From Pseudomonas mendocina (GTDB lineage Bacteria; Pseudomonadota; Gammaproteobacteria; Pseudomonadales; Pseudomonadaceae), in assembly GCF_900636545.1 (NCBI RefSeq), contig NZ_LR134290.1, forward strand, positions 4,588,001 through 4,652,000: 64,000 nucleotides of DNA, read 5' to 3'. Numbering within the stretch: the first letter of the stretch is position 1; the number at the start of each line of letters is the position of its first letter. Shown here in pieces: positions 1-7,835 of the stretch. Made by a program: the position numbers and the translations under genes. The notes beneath the pieces were generated by a model that worked only from the letters and a program-made list of their open reading frames with translations, did not search any database and had not been told where the DNA came from.

Positions 1-681
1 CACGTCATCCAGGCCCAGACCGAAGTGCTCGACGATACCGCCCCCCGTCGCCCCCAGCGGGCCGAAGCCATGGGCATCGTCGACCATCACCCAGGCCTGG
101 GCCGCACGCGCCTCGGCGCACAATGCAGGAAGGTCGGCCAGATCGCCGTCCATGCTGAACACGCCATCGGTCACCACCAGGCAGTTGCCGGCGGCCTTGT
201 GCAGACGACTGGCCAGGCTTGCCGCATCGTTGTGCAGGTAGCGGGAGAATCGCGCCCCCGAGAGCAGGCCGGCATCGAGCAGCGAGGCATGATTGAGGCG
301 ATCCTCCAGCACGCTATCGCCCTGCCCCACCAGCGCAGTGACCACGGCCAGATTGGCCATATAACCGGTGGAGAACAGCAGCGCACGCGGCCTTCCGGTG
401 AACGCGGCCAGCGCCTCTTCAAGCTCATGGTGCGGTGTGCTGTGGCCGATCACCAGGTGCGAGGCGCCGCCACCGACACCCCATTTTTCCGCACCCTGCT
501 GCAGTGCGCGAATCACCTCGGGATGATTGGCCAGGCCGAGATAGTCATTGGAGCAGAAGGCTAGCAACTGCCGACCGTCCGCCTCCACCAGCGGGCCCTG
601 CGGAGTCTGCAGCAGCGGACGCTGGCGGAACAGATCGGCGGCCTGGCGCTCAGCCAGGCGCGTAGCAAGATCAAAGCTCAT
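1..681 (-). CDS. bioF: 8-amino-7-oxononanoate synthase BioF, 3' end cut off by the window
   Basis: PLP-dependent synthase that condenses pimeloyl-ACP with L-alanine to give 8-amino-7-oxononanoate, the first ring-directed step of biotin synthesis in the cytosol. The first 227 codons are present, starting [20 protein letters not shown], with the family-typical segment [19 protein letters not shown] near residues 40–60. The full protein would be about 390 residues, so the PLP-lysine part lies outside the window. It lies downstream of bioB on the same strand with an 88-bp gap that contains an inverted repeat, so the two are probably co-transcribed. Identification is secure from the sequence and from the bioB neighbour. 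Confidence 0.93.
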   Translation of the reverse strand, partial: MSFDLATRLAERQAADLFRQRPLLQTPQGPLVEADGRQLLAFCSNDYLGLANHPEVIRALQQGAEKWGVGGGASHLVIGHSTPHHELEEALAAFTGRPRALLFSTGYMANLAVVTALVGQGDSVLEDRLNHASLLDAGLLSGARFSRYLHNDAASLASRLHKAAGNCLVVTDGVFSMDGDLADLPALCAEARAAQAWVMVDDAHGFGPLGATGGGIVEHFGLGLDDV

Positions 682-692
682 GCATGTTTTCC

Positions 693-760
693 GTAGGAGC
701 GAGCGTCGCGAGCGAAAAACCAGGACAGGAGGTCATTCGCGAGCAGAGCTCGCTCCCACA
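693..760. repeat. Inverted repeat between bioB and bioF
   Basis: The arms GGAGCGAGC (696–704) and GCTCGCTCC (748–756) are perfect complements. They resemble the other 'flank-GGAGCG' intergenic palindromes in this window (5031–5089, 62615–62640). It is likely a dispersed REP-like element. Inside an operon it could act as an mRNA-stabilising or attenuating hairpin, but that is inference. Confidence 0.6.
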
Positions 761-769
761 TAAAAGGAA

Positions 770-1828
770 TCAGGCCGAAGCGGCGTTGTAGAACAGCTTG
801 GAGTCACGCTGCTCGACCAGCGCCTGCTCGATGGCCGCCTGATGCACCTCGTCGGCATGCTCTTCGCGCTCTTCCGGCTTGATGCCGAGGCGCTTGAACA
901 GGGCCATGTCCTTGTCCGCCTGCGGGTTGGCGGTGGTCAGCAGCTTCTCGCCATAGAAGATCGAGTTGGCGCCCGCCATGAAGGCCAGGGCCTGCATCTG
1001 CTCGTTCATCTGCTCGCGGCCGGCGGACAGGCGCACGTGGGATTTCGGCATCATGATCCGCGCTACGGCCAGGGTACGGATGAAGTCGAACGGGTCGACA
1101 TCCTTCTCCTCGGCCAATGGCGTGCCCTTGACCTTGACCAGCATGTTGATCGGCACGCTCTCCGGATGCTCCGGCAGGTTGGCCAACTGGATCAGCAACC
1201 CGGCGCGATCATCCACCGACTCGCCCATGCCGAGGATGCCGCCCGAGCAGATCTTCATCCCCGCTTCACGCACGTAGGCCAGGGTCTGCAGGCGCTCGCC
1301 GTAGGTACGGGTGGTGATGATGTTGCCGTAGAACTCCGGCGAGGTATCGAGGTTGTGGTTGTAGTAGTCCAGGCCGGCATCGGCCAGCGCCTGGGTCTGC
1401 TCCTGATCCAAACGGCCGAGGGTCATGCAGGTTTCCAGGCCGAGCTTCTTCACGCCTTTGACCATCTCCAGCACGTAGGGCATGTCCTTGGCCGACGGGT
1501 GTTTCCACGCCGCGCCCATGCAGAAGCGCGTGGAGCCGATGGCCTTGGCCTCGGCGGCCGCCTCCAGCACCTTCTGCACCTCCATCAGCTTTTCCTTGTC
1601 CAGGCCGGTGTTGTAGTGGCCGGACTGCGGGCAGTACTTGCAGTCTTCCGGGCAGGCGCCGGTCTTGATCGACAACAGCGTCGAGACCTGCACGCGGTTG
1701 GGGTCGAAGTGCTGACGATGGACGCTCTGCGCCTGGAACAACAGGTCGTTGAATGGCTGCTCGAACAGCGCGCGAACCTCGGCGAGGCTCCAGTCGTGGC
1801 GGGTGGTGATTTGGGCGGTTGCGCTCAT
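770..1828 (-). CDS. bioB: Biotin synthase BioB
   Basis: Radical-SAM enzyme that inserts sulfur into dethiobiotin to form biotin. It has 352 residues, the usual length for the family. The SAM [4Fe-4S] motif C-x3-C-x2-C is seen at Cys59, Cys63 and Cys66 ([12 protein letters not shown]). The start [10 protein letters not shown] is chosen because AAGGA lies a few bases upstream; an upstream in-frame ATG at 1873 would add 15 unlikely residues. bioF follows on the same strand. The divergent comF further right is the usual Pseudomonas bio-locus neighbour. Confidence 0.97.
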   Translation of the reverse strand: MSATAQITTRHDWSLAEVRALFEQPFNDLLFQAQSVHRQHFDPNRVQVSTLLSIKTGACPEDCKYCPQSGHYNTGLDKEKLMEVQKVLEAAAEAKAIGSTRFCMGAAWKHPSAKDMPYVLEMVKGVKKLGLETCMTLGRLDQEQTQALADAGLDYYNHNLDTSPEFYGNIITTRTYGERLQTLAYVREAGMKICSGGILGMGESVDDRAGLLIQLANLPEHPESVPINMLVKVKGTPLAEEKDVDPFDFIRTLAVARIMMPKSHVRLSAGREQMNEQMQALAFMAGANSIFYGEKLLTTANPQADKDMALFKRLGIKPEEREEHADEVHQAAIEQALVEQRDSKLFYNAASA

Positions 1829-2023
1829 CTGAGAAGTCCTTCGACGCTTGGCGGCATCTGTTGTCGGGCCCATGGGGGCATTCAGGCTTTGGCCATCATA
1901 AGTGGCGATAGGATGCTGTCAACCACCACAAAGACAAAGGTTTACATTTGATCAATTAACAACCAATAGAACTTATGTCATGGCACAAGGCCAAATGCTT
2001 ACCCCTACCACAGGATGTTCTGC

Positions 2024-2317
2024 ATGCAGGTTGAAGGTTTTTTCGAAGGACTCGGCGAAGCGCTGGGTCGCGCCATCCGTTTCATCGTCGACATGCTGTC
2101 CGGCGTGCTGGGTGCCATGGCCGACGCCATCGACGACTTTCTCCAGGGTCTGGCCCGGGCCATCGGCATGGACGTATCGATCTTCAGCATCATCCTGCTG
2201 ATCATCGGCCTGCTGTTTCTCTTCAGCGGTGTTCGCTCGTTACTGCGCGGCTCGATCATCGGTGGTGTGATCTGGCTGTTTCTCGGTCTGGTGGTGATGG
2301 GCTGGCTCATCCGCTAG
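2024..2317 (+). CDS. Small membrane protein of unknown function
   Basis: A protein of 97 residues beginning MQVEGFFEGLGEALGRAIRF. The first half is amphipathic and rich in small residues and acids. The second half has two hydrophobic stretches, about residues 50–68 (ISIFSIILLIIGLLFLFSG-like) and 76–96, separated by a basic loop containing RSLLRGS, so it is probably a two-span inner-membrane protein. An ATG 9 bases upstream (2015) is also possible. It sits alone between the bio genes and comF. I remember similar proteins in other Pseudomonas genomes but know no function. Confidence 0.7.
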   Translation: MQVEGFFEGLGEALGRAIRFIVDMLSGVLGAMADAIDDFLQGLARAIGMDVSIFSIILLIIGLLFLFSGVRSLLRGSIIGGVIWLFLGLVVMGWLIR

Positions 2318-2360
2318 CACGGACTAAGCTTGTGGCATCACCGCTCACGGAAGAGCCGCC

Positions 2361-3101
2361 ATGCCCCCGTTCGACCTCATCGCGCTGCGACGCCTGCCCT
2401 GGCTCCGGCCACGACGCCATTGCCCGCTCTGCGATGAAACCTCCGACCACCCCACCCACAACATCTGCACCGCCTGCGAAGCCGAGCTGCCGTGGCTCGG
2501 GCCACACTGCCGGATCTGCGCGGTGCCGCTGTCGGCTCAGGGCATGATCTGCGGCGCATGCCAGAAGAAACCACCGAGTTTCAGCCGCGTGGAAGCGCCC
2601 TGGCGCTATGCCTTCCCGGTCGACAACCTGATCACCCGCTTCAAGCACCAGGGGCAATGGCCCTACGGTCGTCTGCTCGCTGAGCTGCTGGCCGAACACC
2701 TGGTCCACGCCTATGACGAAGGCCTGCCTCGCCCACAGGCGCTGCTGCCGGTACCTCTGGCACGCAGACGACAACGGCAGCGCGGCTTCAACCAGGCGCA
2801 GATGCTGGCCGACTGGCTTGGCGCCAGCCTGAAGCTGCCGGTACAAAGTGACTGGCTGCAGCGCCGCGTCGACACACCTGCCCAGCAAGGCCTGGATGCC
2901 GCCACACGCAAACGTAATCTGCGCCAGGCGTTCAGCCTGCAAGTGCAGGCCGCAATTGCCGGTGCCCACCTGGCGCTGATCGACGACGTACTCACCACCG
3001 GCGCCACCGCTGACATGCTCGCCCAGCTACTGCGCCGCGCCGGTGCCCTGCGCGTCGATGTCTATTGCCTGGCTCGCACGCCGCGGCCGGGCGATGGCTG
3101 A
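2361..3101 (+). CDS. comF: ComF family phosphoribosyltransferase-like protein
   Basis: A protein of 246 residues in the ComF/GntX family. The N-terminal third holds paired zinc-ribbon cysteines (CPLC at about 21–24, CTAC at about 36–39, CRIC at about 50–53, CGAC at about 64–67). The C-terminal half is a type I phosphoribosyltransferase fold with the PRPP-binding loop LIDDVLTTGATA at about residue 206. In naturally competent bacteria, ComF helps single-stranded DNA uptake; in Pseudomonas its role is not established. The start ATG has GGAAGAG upstream. The position next to the biotin genes is conserved in Pseudomonas. Confidence 0.88.
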   Translation: MPPFDLIALRRLPWLRPRRHCPLCDETSDHPTHNICTACEAELPWLGPHCRICAVPLSAQGMICGACQKKPPSFSRVEAPWRYAFPVDNLITRFKHQGQWPYGRLLAELLAEHLVHAYDEGLPRPQALLPVPLARRRQRQRGFNQAQMLADWLGASLKLPVQSDWLQRRVDTPAQQGLDAATRKRNLRQAFSLQVQAAIAGAHLALIDDVLTTGATADMLAQLLRRAGALRVDVYCLARTPRPGDG

Positions 3102-3161
3102 CTTGACGCGCCAGGCACAGTCGCGCACCGTGCCCAGCATCTTTCCTGACCACGCCGAACC

Positions 3162-3926
3162 ATGTCGCAGCTCGATCCCCTCGCCCAACTGCTCAGCCGC
3201 CGCCCGAAACGCCTGGCGCTGCTCGAACAGATCGCCGAACAAGGCTCCATCACCCGCGCCGCCAAGGCCGCCGGGCTGAGCTACAAGGCCGCCTGGGATG
3301 CCATCGACGAGCTGAACAACCTGTCCGAACAGCCCCTGGTCAGCCGCAGCGTTGGCGGCAAGGGCGGCGGCGGCGCGTGCCTGACGCCAGCGGGTGAACG
3401 CCTGCTGGCTCTGCAGCGACGTCTGCAGGCGCTGCAGATGCAATTGCTACAGGCAGCCGGTGACGATGCCGACCTGGAGCTGCTCGGCCGCCTGATGCTG
3501 CGCACCAGCGCACGCAATCAACTGACCGGCCGTGTACAGGCGATTCATGCGCGCGGACATAACGACCTGGTCGATATCGAGCTGCCCGGCGGCAGCCACC
3601 TGCAGGCGCTTATCACCCATGACAGCACGGAAAACCTGCAACTGAACGAAGGCAGCAACGTGGTCGCACTGATCAAGGCCGGCTGGCTGGAGCTACAAAC
3701 GCTGAACCAGCCGGTCGATCCCGACCGCAATGCGCTCGAAGGCCATATCGAGCGCATTCTGCCGGGCAACGACGGCCCGAGCGAAGTGCGTGTAAGCCTG
3801 GCCAACGGCCAGACGCTGTGTGCCTCGGTCGAGCCAGCGCAACTGGCGACGCTGGGTGTTGCCGTCGGCGATCCGGTGCGCGCGCAGTTCGCCGCCAGTC
3901 AGGTGCTACTCGGCACCCAGCTGTAA
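3162..3926 (+). CDS. modE: ModE-type molybdate-responsive transcriptional regulator
   Basis: A protein of 254 residues. An N-terminal LysR-like winged helix (about residues 10–90) has the typical ITRAAKAAGLSYKAAWDAIDEL helix-turn-helix and the Gly-rich wing VGGKGGGGACLTPAG. It is followed by two Mop/TOBE-type molybdate-binding repeats (about 115–180 and 185–254; ARNQLTGRVQAIH, ALEGHIERILPGNDG). This is the complete E. coli ModE architecture. ModE normally represses modABC when molybdate is bound, but no transporter genes lie beside it here. The start ATG follows comF by 60 bases, so they may be co-transcribed. Confidence 0.87.
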   Translation: MSQLDPLAQLLSRRPKRLALLEQIAEQGSITRAAKAAGLSYKAAWDAIDELNNLSEQPLVSRSVGGKGGGGACLTPAGERLLALQRRLQALQMQLLQAAGDDADLELLGRLMLRTSARNQLTGRVQAIHARGHNDLVDIELPGGSHLQALITHDSTENLQLNEGSNVVALIKAGWLELQTLNQPVDPDRNALEGHIERILPGNDGPSEVRVSLANGQTLCASVEPAQLATLGVAVGDPVRAQFAASQVLLGTQL

Positions 3927-3971
3927 CGGCGCAACCCGTTACACTGTGCGCCCACTCTCGCGGAGCCGCTC

Positions 3972-4946
3972 ATGAGCCATCCCTTTTCCACCCTCACGCC
4001 GGATCTGGTGCTCGACGCCGTGGAGAGCCTTGGCTATCTCAGCGACGCGCGCGTATTGGCGCTCAACAGCTACGAGAACCGTGTCTATCAGGTGGGTATC
4101 GAGGGCGAGACGCCGCTGATCGCCAAGTTCTATCGCCCGGACCGCTGGAGCGATGCGGCGATCCGCGAGGAACATGGCTTCAGCTTCGAACTGGCCGAGC
4201 ATGAAGTGCCGGTGGTAGCGCCACTGGCGCGCGATGGCGAGACACTGTTCGAGCACGGTGGCTTCCGTTTCGCCCTGTTCCCGCGTCGTGGCGGGCGCGC
4301 GCCGGAGCCGGGCAACCTCGATCAGCTCTATCGCCTCGGCCAGTTGCTCGGGCGCATGCATGCGATTGGCGCAAGCCGTCCCTTTGTCCATCGTGAGACC
4401 CTGGGTGTGGACAACTTCGGCCACGCTGCCCTGGCCTCACTGCTCGATGGCGGTTTCGTGCCACGCAGCCTGCTGCCGGCCTACGAATCGGTCGCGCGCG
4501 ATCTGCTCGCCCGCCTCGACGAACTGTTCTCTCGCGTGCGCTACCAGCCGATACGCCTGCATGGCGACTGTCATCCCGGCAACCTGCTGTGCCGCGACGA
4601 CGCCTTTCATATGGTCGACCTCGACGACTGCCGTATGGGGCCGGCCATGCAGGATCTGTGGATGATGCTGGCTGGCGAGCGCCACGAGCGCCTAGGCCAG
4701 CTTGCCGAGCTGGTCGATGGTTATCAGGAGTTCCATGACTTCGCCGCCCGTGAGCTGCCGCTGATAGAAGGTCTGCGCGCCCTGCGCCTGATGCATCACA
4801 GCGCCTGGATCGCCAAACGCTGGGACGACCCGGCCTTCCCCCTGGCCTTCCCCTGGTTCGCCGGCGAACGCTATTGGGGCGACCAGATTCTGGCCTTGCG
4901 CGAACAGATCGCCGCACTCAATGAAGAACCACTGCGGCTGTTCTGA
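3972..4946 (+). CDS. srkA: Stress response kinase A (YihE/SrkA-type Ser/Thr protein kinase)
   Basis: A protein of 324 residues, the usual length for SrkA/YihE, a bacterial kinase of the aminoglycoside-phosphotransferase fold linked in E. coli to survival under oxidative and other stress. The catalytic HGDCHPGNLL loop is near residues 197–206 and the metal-binding MVDLDDCRMGP near 213–223. The N-terminal lobe contains the NSYENRVYQV and LIAKFYRPDRW nucleotide-binding segments. It follows modE by 45 bases. The product assignment is firm; the physiological substrate is unknown. Confidence 0.9.
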   Translation: MSHPFSTLTPDLVLDAVESLGYLSDARVLALNSYENRVYQVGIEGETPLIAKFYRPDRWSDAAIREEHGFSFELAEHEVPVVAPLARDGETLFEHGGFRFALFPRRGGRAPEPGNLDQLYRLGQLLGRMHAIGASRPFVHRETLGVDNFGHAALASLLDGGFVPRSLLPAYESVARDLLARLDELFSRVRYQPIRLHGDCHPGNLLCRDDAFHMVDLDDCRMGPAMQDLWMMLAGERHERLGQLAELVDGYQEFHDFAARELPLIEGLRALRLMHHSAWIAKRWDDPAFPLAFPWFAGERYWGDQILALREQIAALNEEPLRLF

Positions 4947-5030
4947 AACCTGGCCCGGAGGCCATCCTGGAGTGAATCCGGACCAGGTGATGGTGCGCGA
5001 TCATTGCGGATGTCCGAAACCTGAAGTTTT

Positions 5031-5089
5031 CGCGGCTGAAGCCGCTCCTAGCGGTGTTCACCTGCGCCGTAGGAGCGGCTTCAGCCGCG
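5031..5089. repeat. Perfect 20-bp inverted repeat (REP-like) in the srkA–rarD gap
   Basis: The left arm CGCGGCTGAAGCCGCTCCTA (5031–5050) and right arm TAGGAGCGGCTTCAGCCGCG (5070–5089) are exact complements with a 19-bp spacer. Each arm also carries its own GCGGCTNNAGCCGC palindrome. The same motif recurs after the chemoreceptor at 62.6 kb and, degraded, after aauR. Of the 385-bp gap between srkA and rarD, this is the only structure I recognise. Confidence 0.8.
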
Positions 5090-5331
5090 ATGCTTTCTAT
5101 TCGCCCCCAGAGTCCCGGATTACACCCGGGCTCCCCAAAAGACCGTGCCGAACCGCCAACCGATACAGTTGCGCACGCCGCGTAAAGTTTGCCTTACGAC
5201 TTTGCCAGCGCTTCGGTATACAGAAAAAGCTCGACGGACAGACAAGCCAGGTGCCCGAAAGCTAGAATTTCGCGGCAAACCGTTAGCAGGCTGTTGAAAC
5301 AGCCAACCTGCTGCCCAAACAAGGATTTCCA

Positions 5332-6225
5332 ATGGCCACCGCCAACCCGCAACGCGGGTACATACTGGGCCTTACCGCCTACATCATCTGGGGCCTGTTC
5401 CCCATCTACTTCAAAGCCGTCCAGCACATTCCGTCGCTGGAGATCATTGTCCACCGCGCGGTCTGGTCGGCACTGTTCGGCGCGATCCTGCTGATGCTGT
5501 GGAAGCATCCTGGCTGGTGGCGCGAGTTGCGCGAGCACCCCAAGCGCCTGGCGGTGCTGGCCGGCTGCGGCCTGCTGATCGCCAGCAACTGGCTGGTGTA
5601 CGTATGGGCGGTGAACAACGAGCGCATGCTGGAAGCCAGCCTGGGTTACTACATCAACCCACTGGTCAACGTATTGCTCGGGCTGTTGATCCTCGGTGAG
5701 CGACTGCGCCGCCTGCAGTGGGTCGCCGTGGGACTGGCCGCCATTGGCGTGGCGCAGCAGGTCTGGCAGGTGGGCAGCCTGCCCTGGGTCTCGCTGGTGC
5801 TGGCACTGACCTTTGGTTTCTATGGGCTGATCCGCAAGAAAGCGCCCGTCGCTGCACTGCCCGGTCTGGTGGTGGAAACCTGGTTGCTGTTGCCGGTGGC
5901 ACTGGCCTGGCTGGCCCTGCACCCCGCAGCGATGAGCAGCCAGCCCGAGTTCTGGAGCAGCTCGCAGTGGCTCTGGCTGGCCGCAGCCGGGCCCATCACG
6001 CTGGTACCACTGGTGTGCTTCAACGCCGCGGCGCGCCATCTGCCCTACACCACGCTGGGCTTCCTGCAGTACATCGCTCCCACCCTGGTGATGCTGCAGG
6101 CGATCTTCCTGTTCGGCGAACATTTCGATCCGGCCAAGCTCGTGGCCTTCGCCTTCATCTGGGCAGGCCTGGCGGTTTACAGCCTGGACATCTGGCTGAG
6201 CCTGCGCAAACGCCCGACCGAGTGA
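5332..6225 (+). CDS. rarD: RarD-type EamA family transporter
   Basis: A protein of 297 residues with about ten hydrophobic segments, an inner-membrane drug/metabolite exporter of the EamA fold. The N-terminus GYILGLTAYIIWGLFPIYFK is the RarD signature. Other typical segments are ASLGYYINPLVNVLLGLLIL and LGFLQYIAPTLVMLQAIFLF. E. coli RarD is associated with chloramphenicol sensitivity, but the natural substrate is unknown. The ATG is preceded by AAGGATTTCC. The gene stands alone, convergent with gcvR. Confidence 0.9.
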   Translation: MATANPQRGYILGLTAYIIWGLFPIYFKAVQHIPSLEIIVHRAVWSALFGAILLMLWKHPGWWRELREHPKRLAVLAGCGLLIASNWLVYVWAVNNERMLEASLGYYINPLVNVLLGLLILGERLRRLQWVAVGLAAIGVAQQVWQVGSLPWVSLVLALTFGFYGLIRKKAPVAALPGLVVETWLLLPVALAWLALHPAAMSSQPEFWSSSQWLWLAAAGPITLVPLVCFNAAARHLPYTTLGFLQYIAPTLVMLQAIFLFGEHFDPAKLVAFAFIWAGLAVYSLDIWLSLRKRPTE

Positions 6226-6327
6226 ACGGCCGGTGCACATGCACCGGCTTCACTACGCCGCTGAACAAAAAACGCTCACACACGGCGAAGTCTTGTCAGC
6301 ATTGGGGGGGAGGCTTTCGCCCCCGGC

Positions 6328-6448
6328 TTATCCACAGATCCATCCCCGGCATTTGTGCACAAGCCTTTGATCCTGTTGAATTTTTAGCCAGACAATGAAA
6401 AGCCCCGGAACACTAGGCAGTGCGCCGGGGCTCCCCAGTTTATCCACA
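6328..6448. other. Two perfect DnaA boxes and a shared oriC-like module between rarD and gcvR
   Basis: Two perfect DnaA 9-mers TTATCCACA occur at 6328–6336 and 6440–6448, with the palindrome TTGTGCACAA at 6353–6362. Bases 6349–6387 form a module (GCATTTGTGCACAAGCC, then TTTGATCCTGTT, then ATTTTTAG) that recurs inverted at 55657–55706 with about 11 extra bases in the middle. The motif is DnaA-like by consensus; function as a DnaA titration or regulatory site is inference. The gcvR terminator lies within this interval. Confidence 0.6.
6397..6432 (-). terminator. Rho-independent terminator of gcvR
   Basis: Read on the minus strand, downstream of gcvR, AGCCCCGG (6425–6432) pairs with CCGGGGCT (6401–6408), with a smaller inner CACT/AGTG stem, and is followed by TTTTCATT. 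Confidence 0.75.
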
Positions 6449-6473
6449 GGCTGATCCACGCTCGCCGTGGATA

Positions 6474-6992
6474 TCAATCCTCGGCGCGCAGATTCAGCTC
6501 CACCATCAGGTCGTCGGCCAGGGTCTCCAGGCGCGCCTGCAATTGCTCCAGGGGCAGGGTCTCCGGCACGGCCAGCAGCGCCTCGGCGGTGAACAACAGC
6601 TCGCCGCTCATCGGTGCTGGTGCCACCTCGGTGAGCAGGCTCTCCAGGTTGACGCCCTGCTCGGCCAACACGCGGGTGATGTCACGCACGATACCGGGCC
6701 GGTCGTTGCCGACCAGCTCCAGGCGAATGGCGGCGAAACGCCCGCCTGGTTCGCTACCACTCGCCGCCAACTGCACGCGAATACCCTGAGTACCGAGCGC
6801 TTCGAGCTCCTTGATCAAACCGCCGTGGGCCTCGGCCGGTACATCCACCCGCACGATCCCGGCAAACTGCCCGGCCATGCGCGCCATGCGACTCTCCAGC
6901 CAGTTGCCGCCATGTTTCGCCACGCAGCCGGCGAGGCGCTCTACCAGGCCCGGTTGGTCCTCGGCAATCACCGTCAGTACCAGATGATCCAT
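6474..6992 (-). CDS. gcvR: Glycine cleavage system transcriptional repressor GcvR-like ACT protein
   Basis: A protein of 172 residues with two ACT domains: about residues 1–75, starting MDHLVLTVIAEDQPGLVERL, and about 85–165, with LVGNDRPGIVRDITRVLAEQ. In E. coli, GcvR binds glycine through these domains and modulates the activator GcvA. There is no DNA-binding domain. It ends at a terminator in a gap carrying DnaA boxes. The acetyltransferase gene lies 33 bases upstream on the same strand and is possibly co-transcribed. Family identity is good; the regulatory target in this organism is inferred. Confidence 0.85.
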   Translation of the reverse strand: MDHLVLTVIAEDQPGLVERLAGCVAKHGGNWLESRMARMAGQFAGIVRVDVPAEAHGGLIKELEALGTQGIRVQLAASGSEPGGRFAAIRLELVGNDRPGIVRDITRVLAEQGVNLESLLTEVAPAPMSGELLFTAEALLAVPETLPLEQLQARLETLADDLMVELNLRAED

Positions 6993-7025
6993 GTACTACC
7001 TCACTCGTTCACAGGATGGGAAAAG

Positions 7026-7475
7026 TCAGCCACGCAGCGACAGCCAGTAGGTGAAGAACTGTTCGTCACGCACATAACCGAGCCGCTCATACAGGCCCTG
7101 GCCGGCCAGGTTGGTCTTCGCCGTCTCCAACTGCAGGCCGCAGGCACCGGTCGCCTCGGCATGGGCGCGCGCAGCATTCATCAACGCCTCGCCAACGCCG
7201 CAACGGCGCGCGCTTTCGTCGACATACAGATCGCTGAGTAACCAGGCCGGTTCCAGCGCCAATGAGGAGACAAAGGGATAAAGCTGCACGAAGCCCTGCG
7301 CAGCGCCCTGCCCGTCACGGGCGATGAACAACTGCGAATCACCGCGCTCGAGGCGCATACGAAGGAAGGTGGCGATATCCGCGTCAGCCCGCGGCACCTG
7401 ATAAAAGCGCAGATAGTCTGCGAACAGACGGGTGAGATCGACAAGATCGGCAATAGTGGCAGCGGAAACCGTCAT
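7026..7475 (-). CDS. GNAT family N-acetyltransferase
   Basis: A protein of 149 residues starting MTVSAATIADLVDLTRLFAD. It has the GNAT fold with a β4–α3 acetyl-CoA segment LLSDLYVDESARRCGVGEALMNAAR at about residues 79–103 (R/Q-x-x-G-x-G/A type: RRCGVGEA) and a C-terminal GLYERLGYVRDEQFFTYWL typical of small-molecule acetylases. The start is chosen over an upstream ATG at 7529 because the extra 18 residues look non-coding. The substrate is unknown. It lies just upstream of gcvR on the same strand. Confidence 0.85.
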   Translation of the reverse strand: MTVSAATIADLVDLTRLFADYLRFYQVPRADADIATFLRMRLERGDSQLFIARDGQGAAQGFVQLYPFVSSLALEPAWLLSDLYVDESARRCGVGEALMNAARAHAEATGACGLQLETAKTNLAGQGLYERLGYVRDEQFFTYWLSLRG

Positions 7476-7720
7476 GGCAGGCTCCAAAAGGCGTGTCGGG
7501 CAGTATAGGCGACATGATGCGTAGGCCATATTGGCGCCGTTGTCAGTAGCCAGACCAATTAATCGTGTACGTTTTTACATATTTTATGGAACAATAGCGC
7601 AGATTTTTGAACACACAGCGCACTCAACGTGACTCAAAATAGTCTTTTGGTCGCAGTCTGACGCGCACCCACTGCATTTCCCCGAAATCTTGATGTAGTA
7701 TGCCGCGCCACGGACTACAA

Positions 7721-7835
7721 GACGGCCAGACCGTCTCCGGCGAGCCTCTCTGAAAGCGCAGGCGTTGATTACGCAGGTCGTTTTCAGAGGAGCCCGAAGC
7801 GGCTATTGAGTAAAGCTCAGAGAGTGAGGCAAGTG
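7721..7835 (+). promoter_or_regulatory. Structured 5' leader of glcB
   Basis: Just upstream of malate synthase G, a 5-bp hairpin GACGG-ccaga-CCGTC (7721–7735) is followed by an 11-bp stem. In this stem CTCTGAAAGCG (7748–7758) pairs with CGTTTTCAGAG (7779–7789) with one G·U. The 20-nt loop itself contains GCG…CGC. The stem ends 46 bases before the ATG. The 360-bp gap upstream (7476–7720) is otherwise AT-rich promoter-like DNA in which I recognise no specific site. A regulatory role is inference from the structure and position. Confidence 0.5.

Noticed and set aside
842-1951. Open frame of 369 codons opposite bioB
   Set aside because: Antisense shadow of bioB with repetitive His/Gly/Leu composition.
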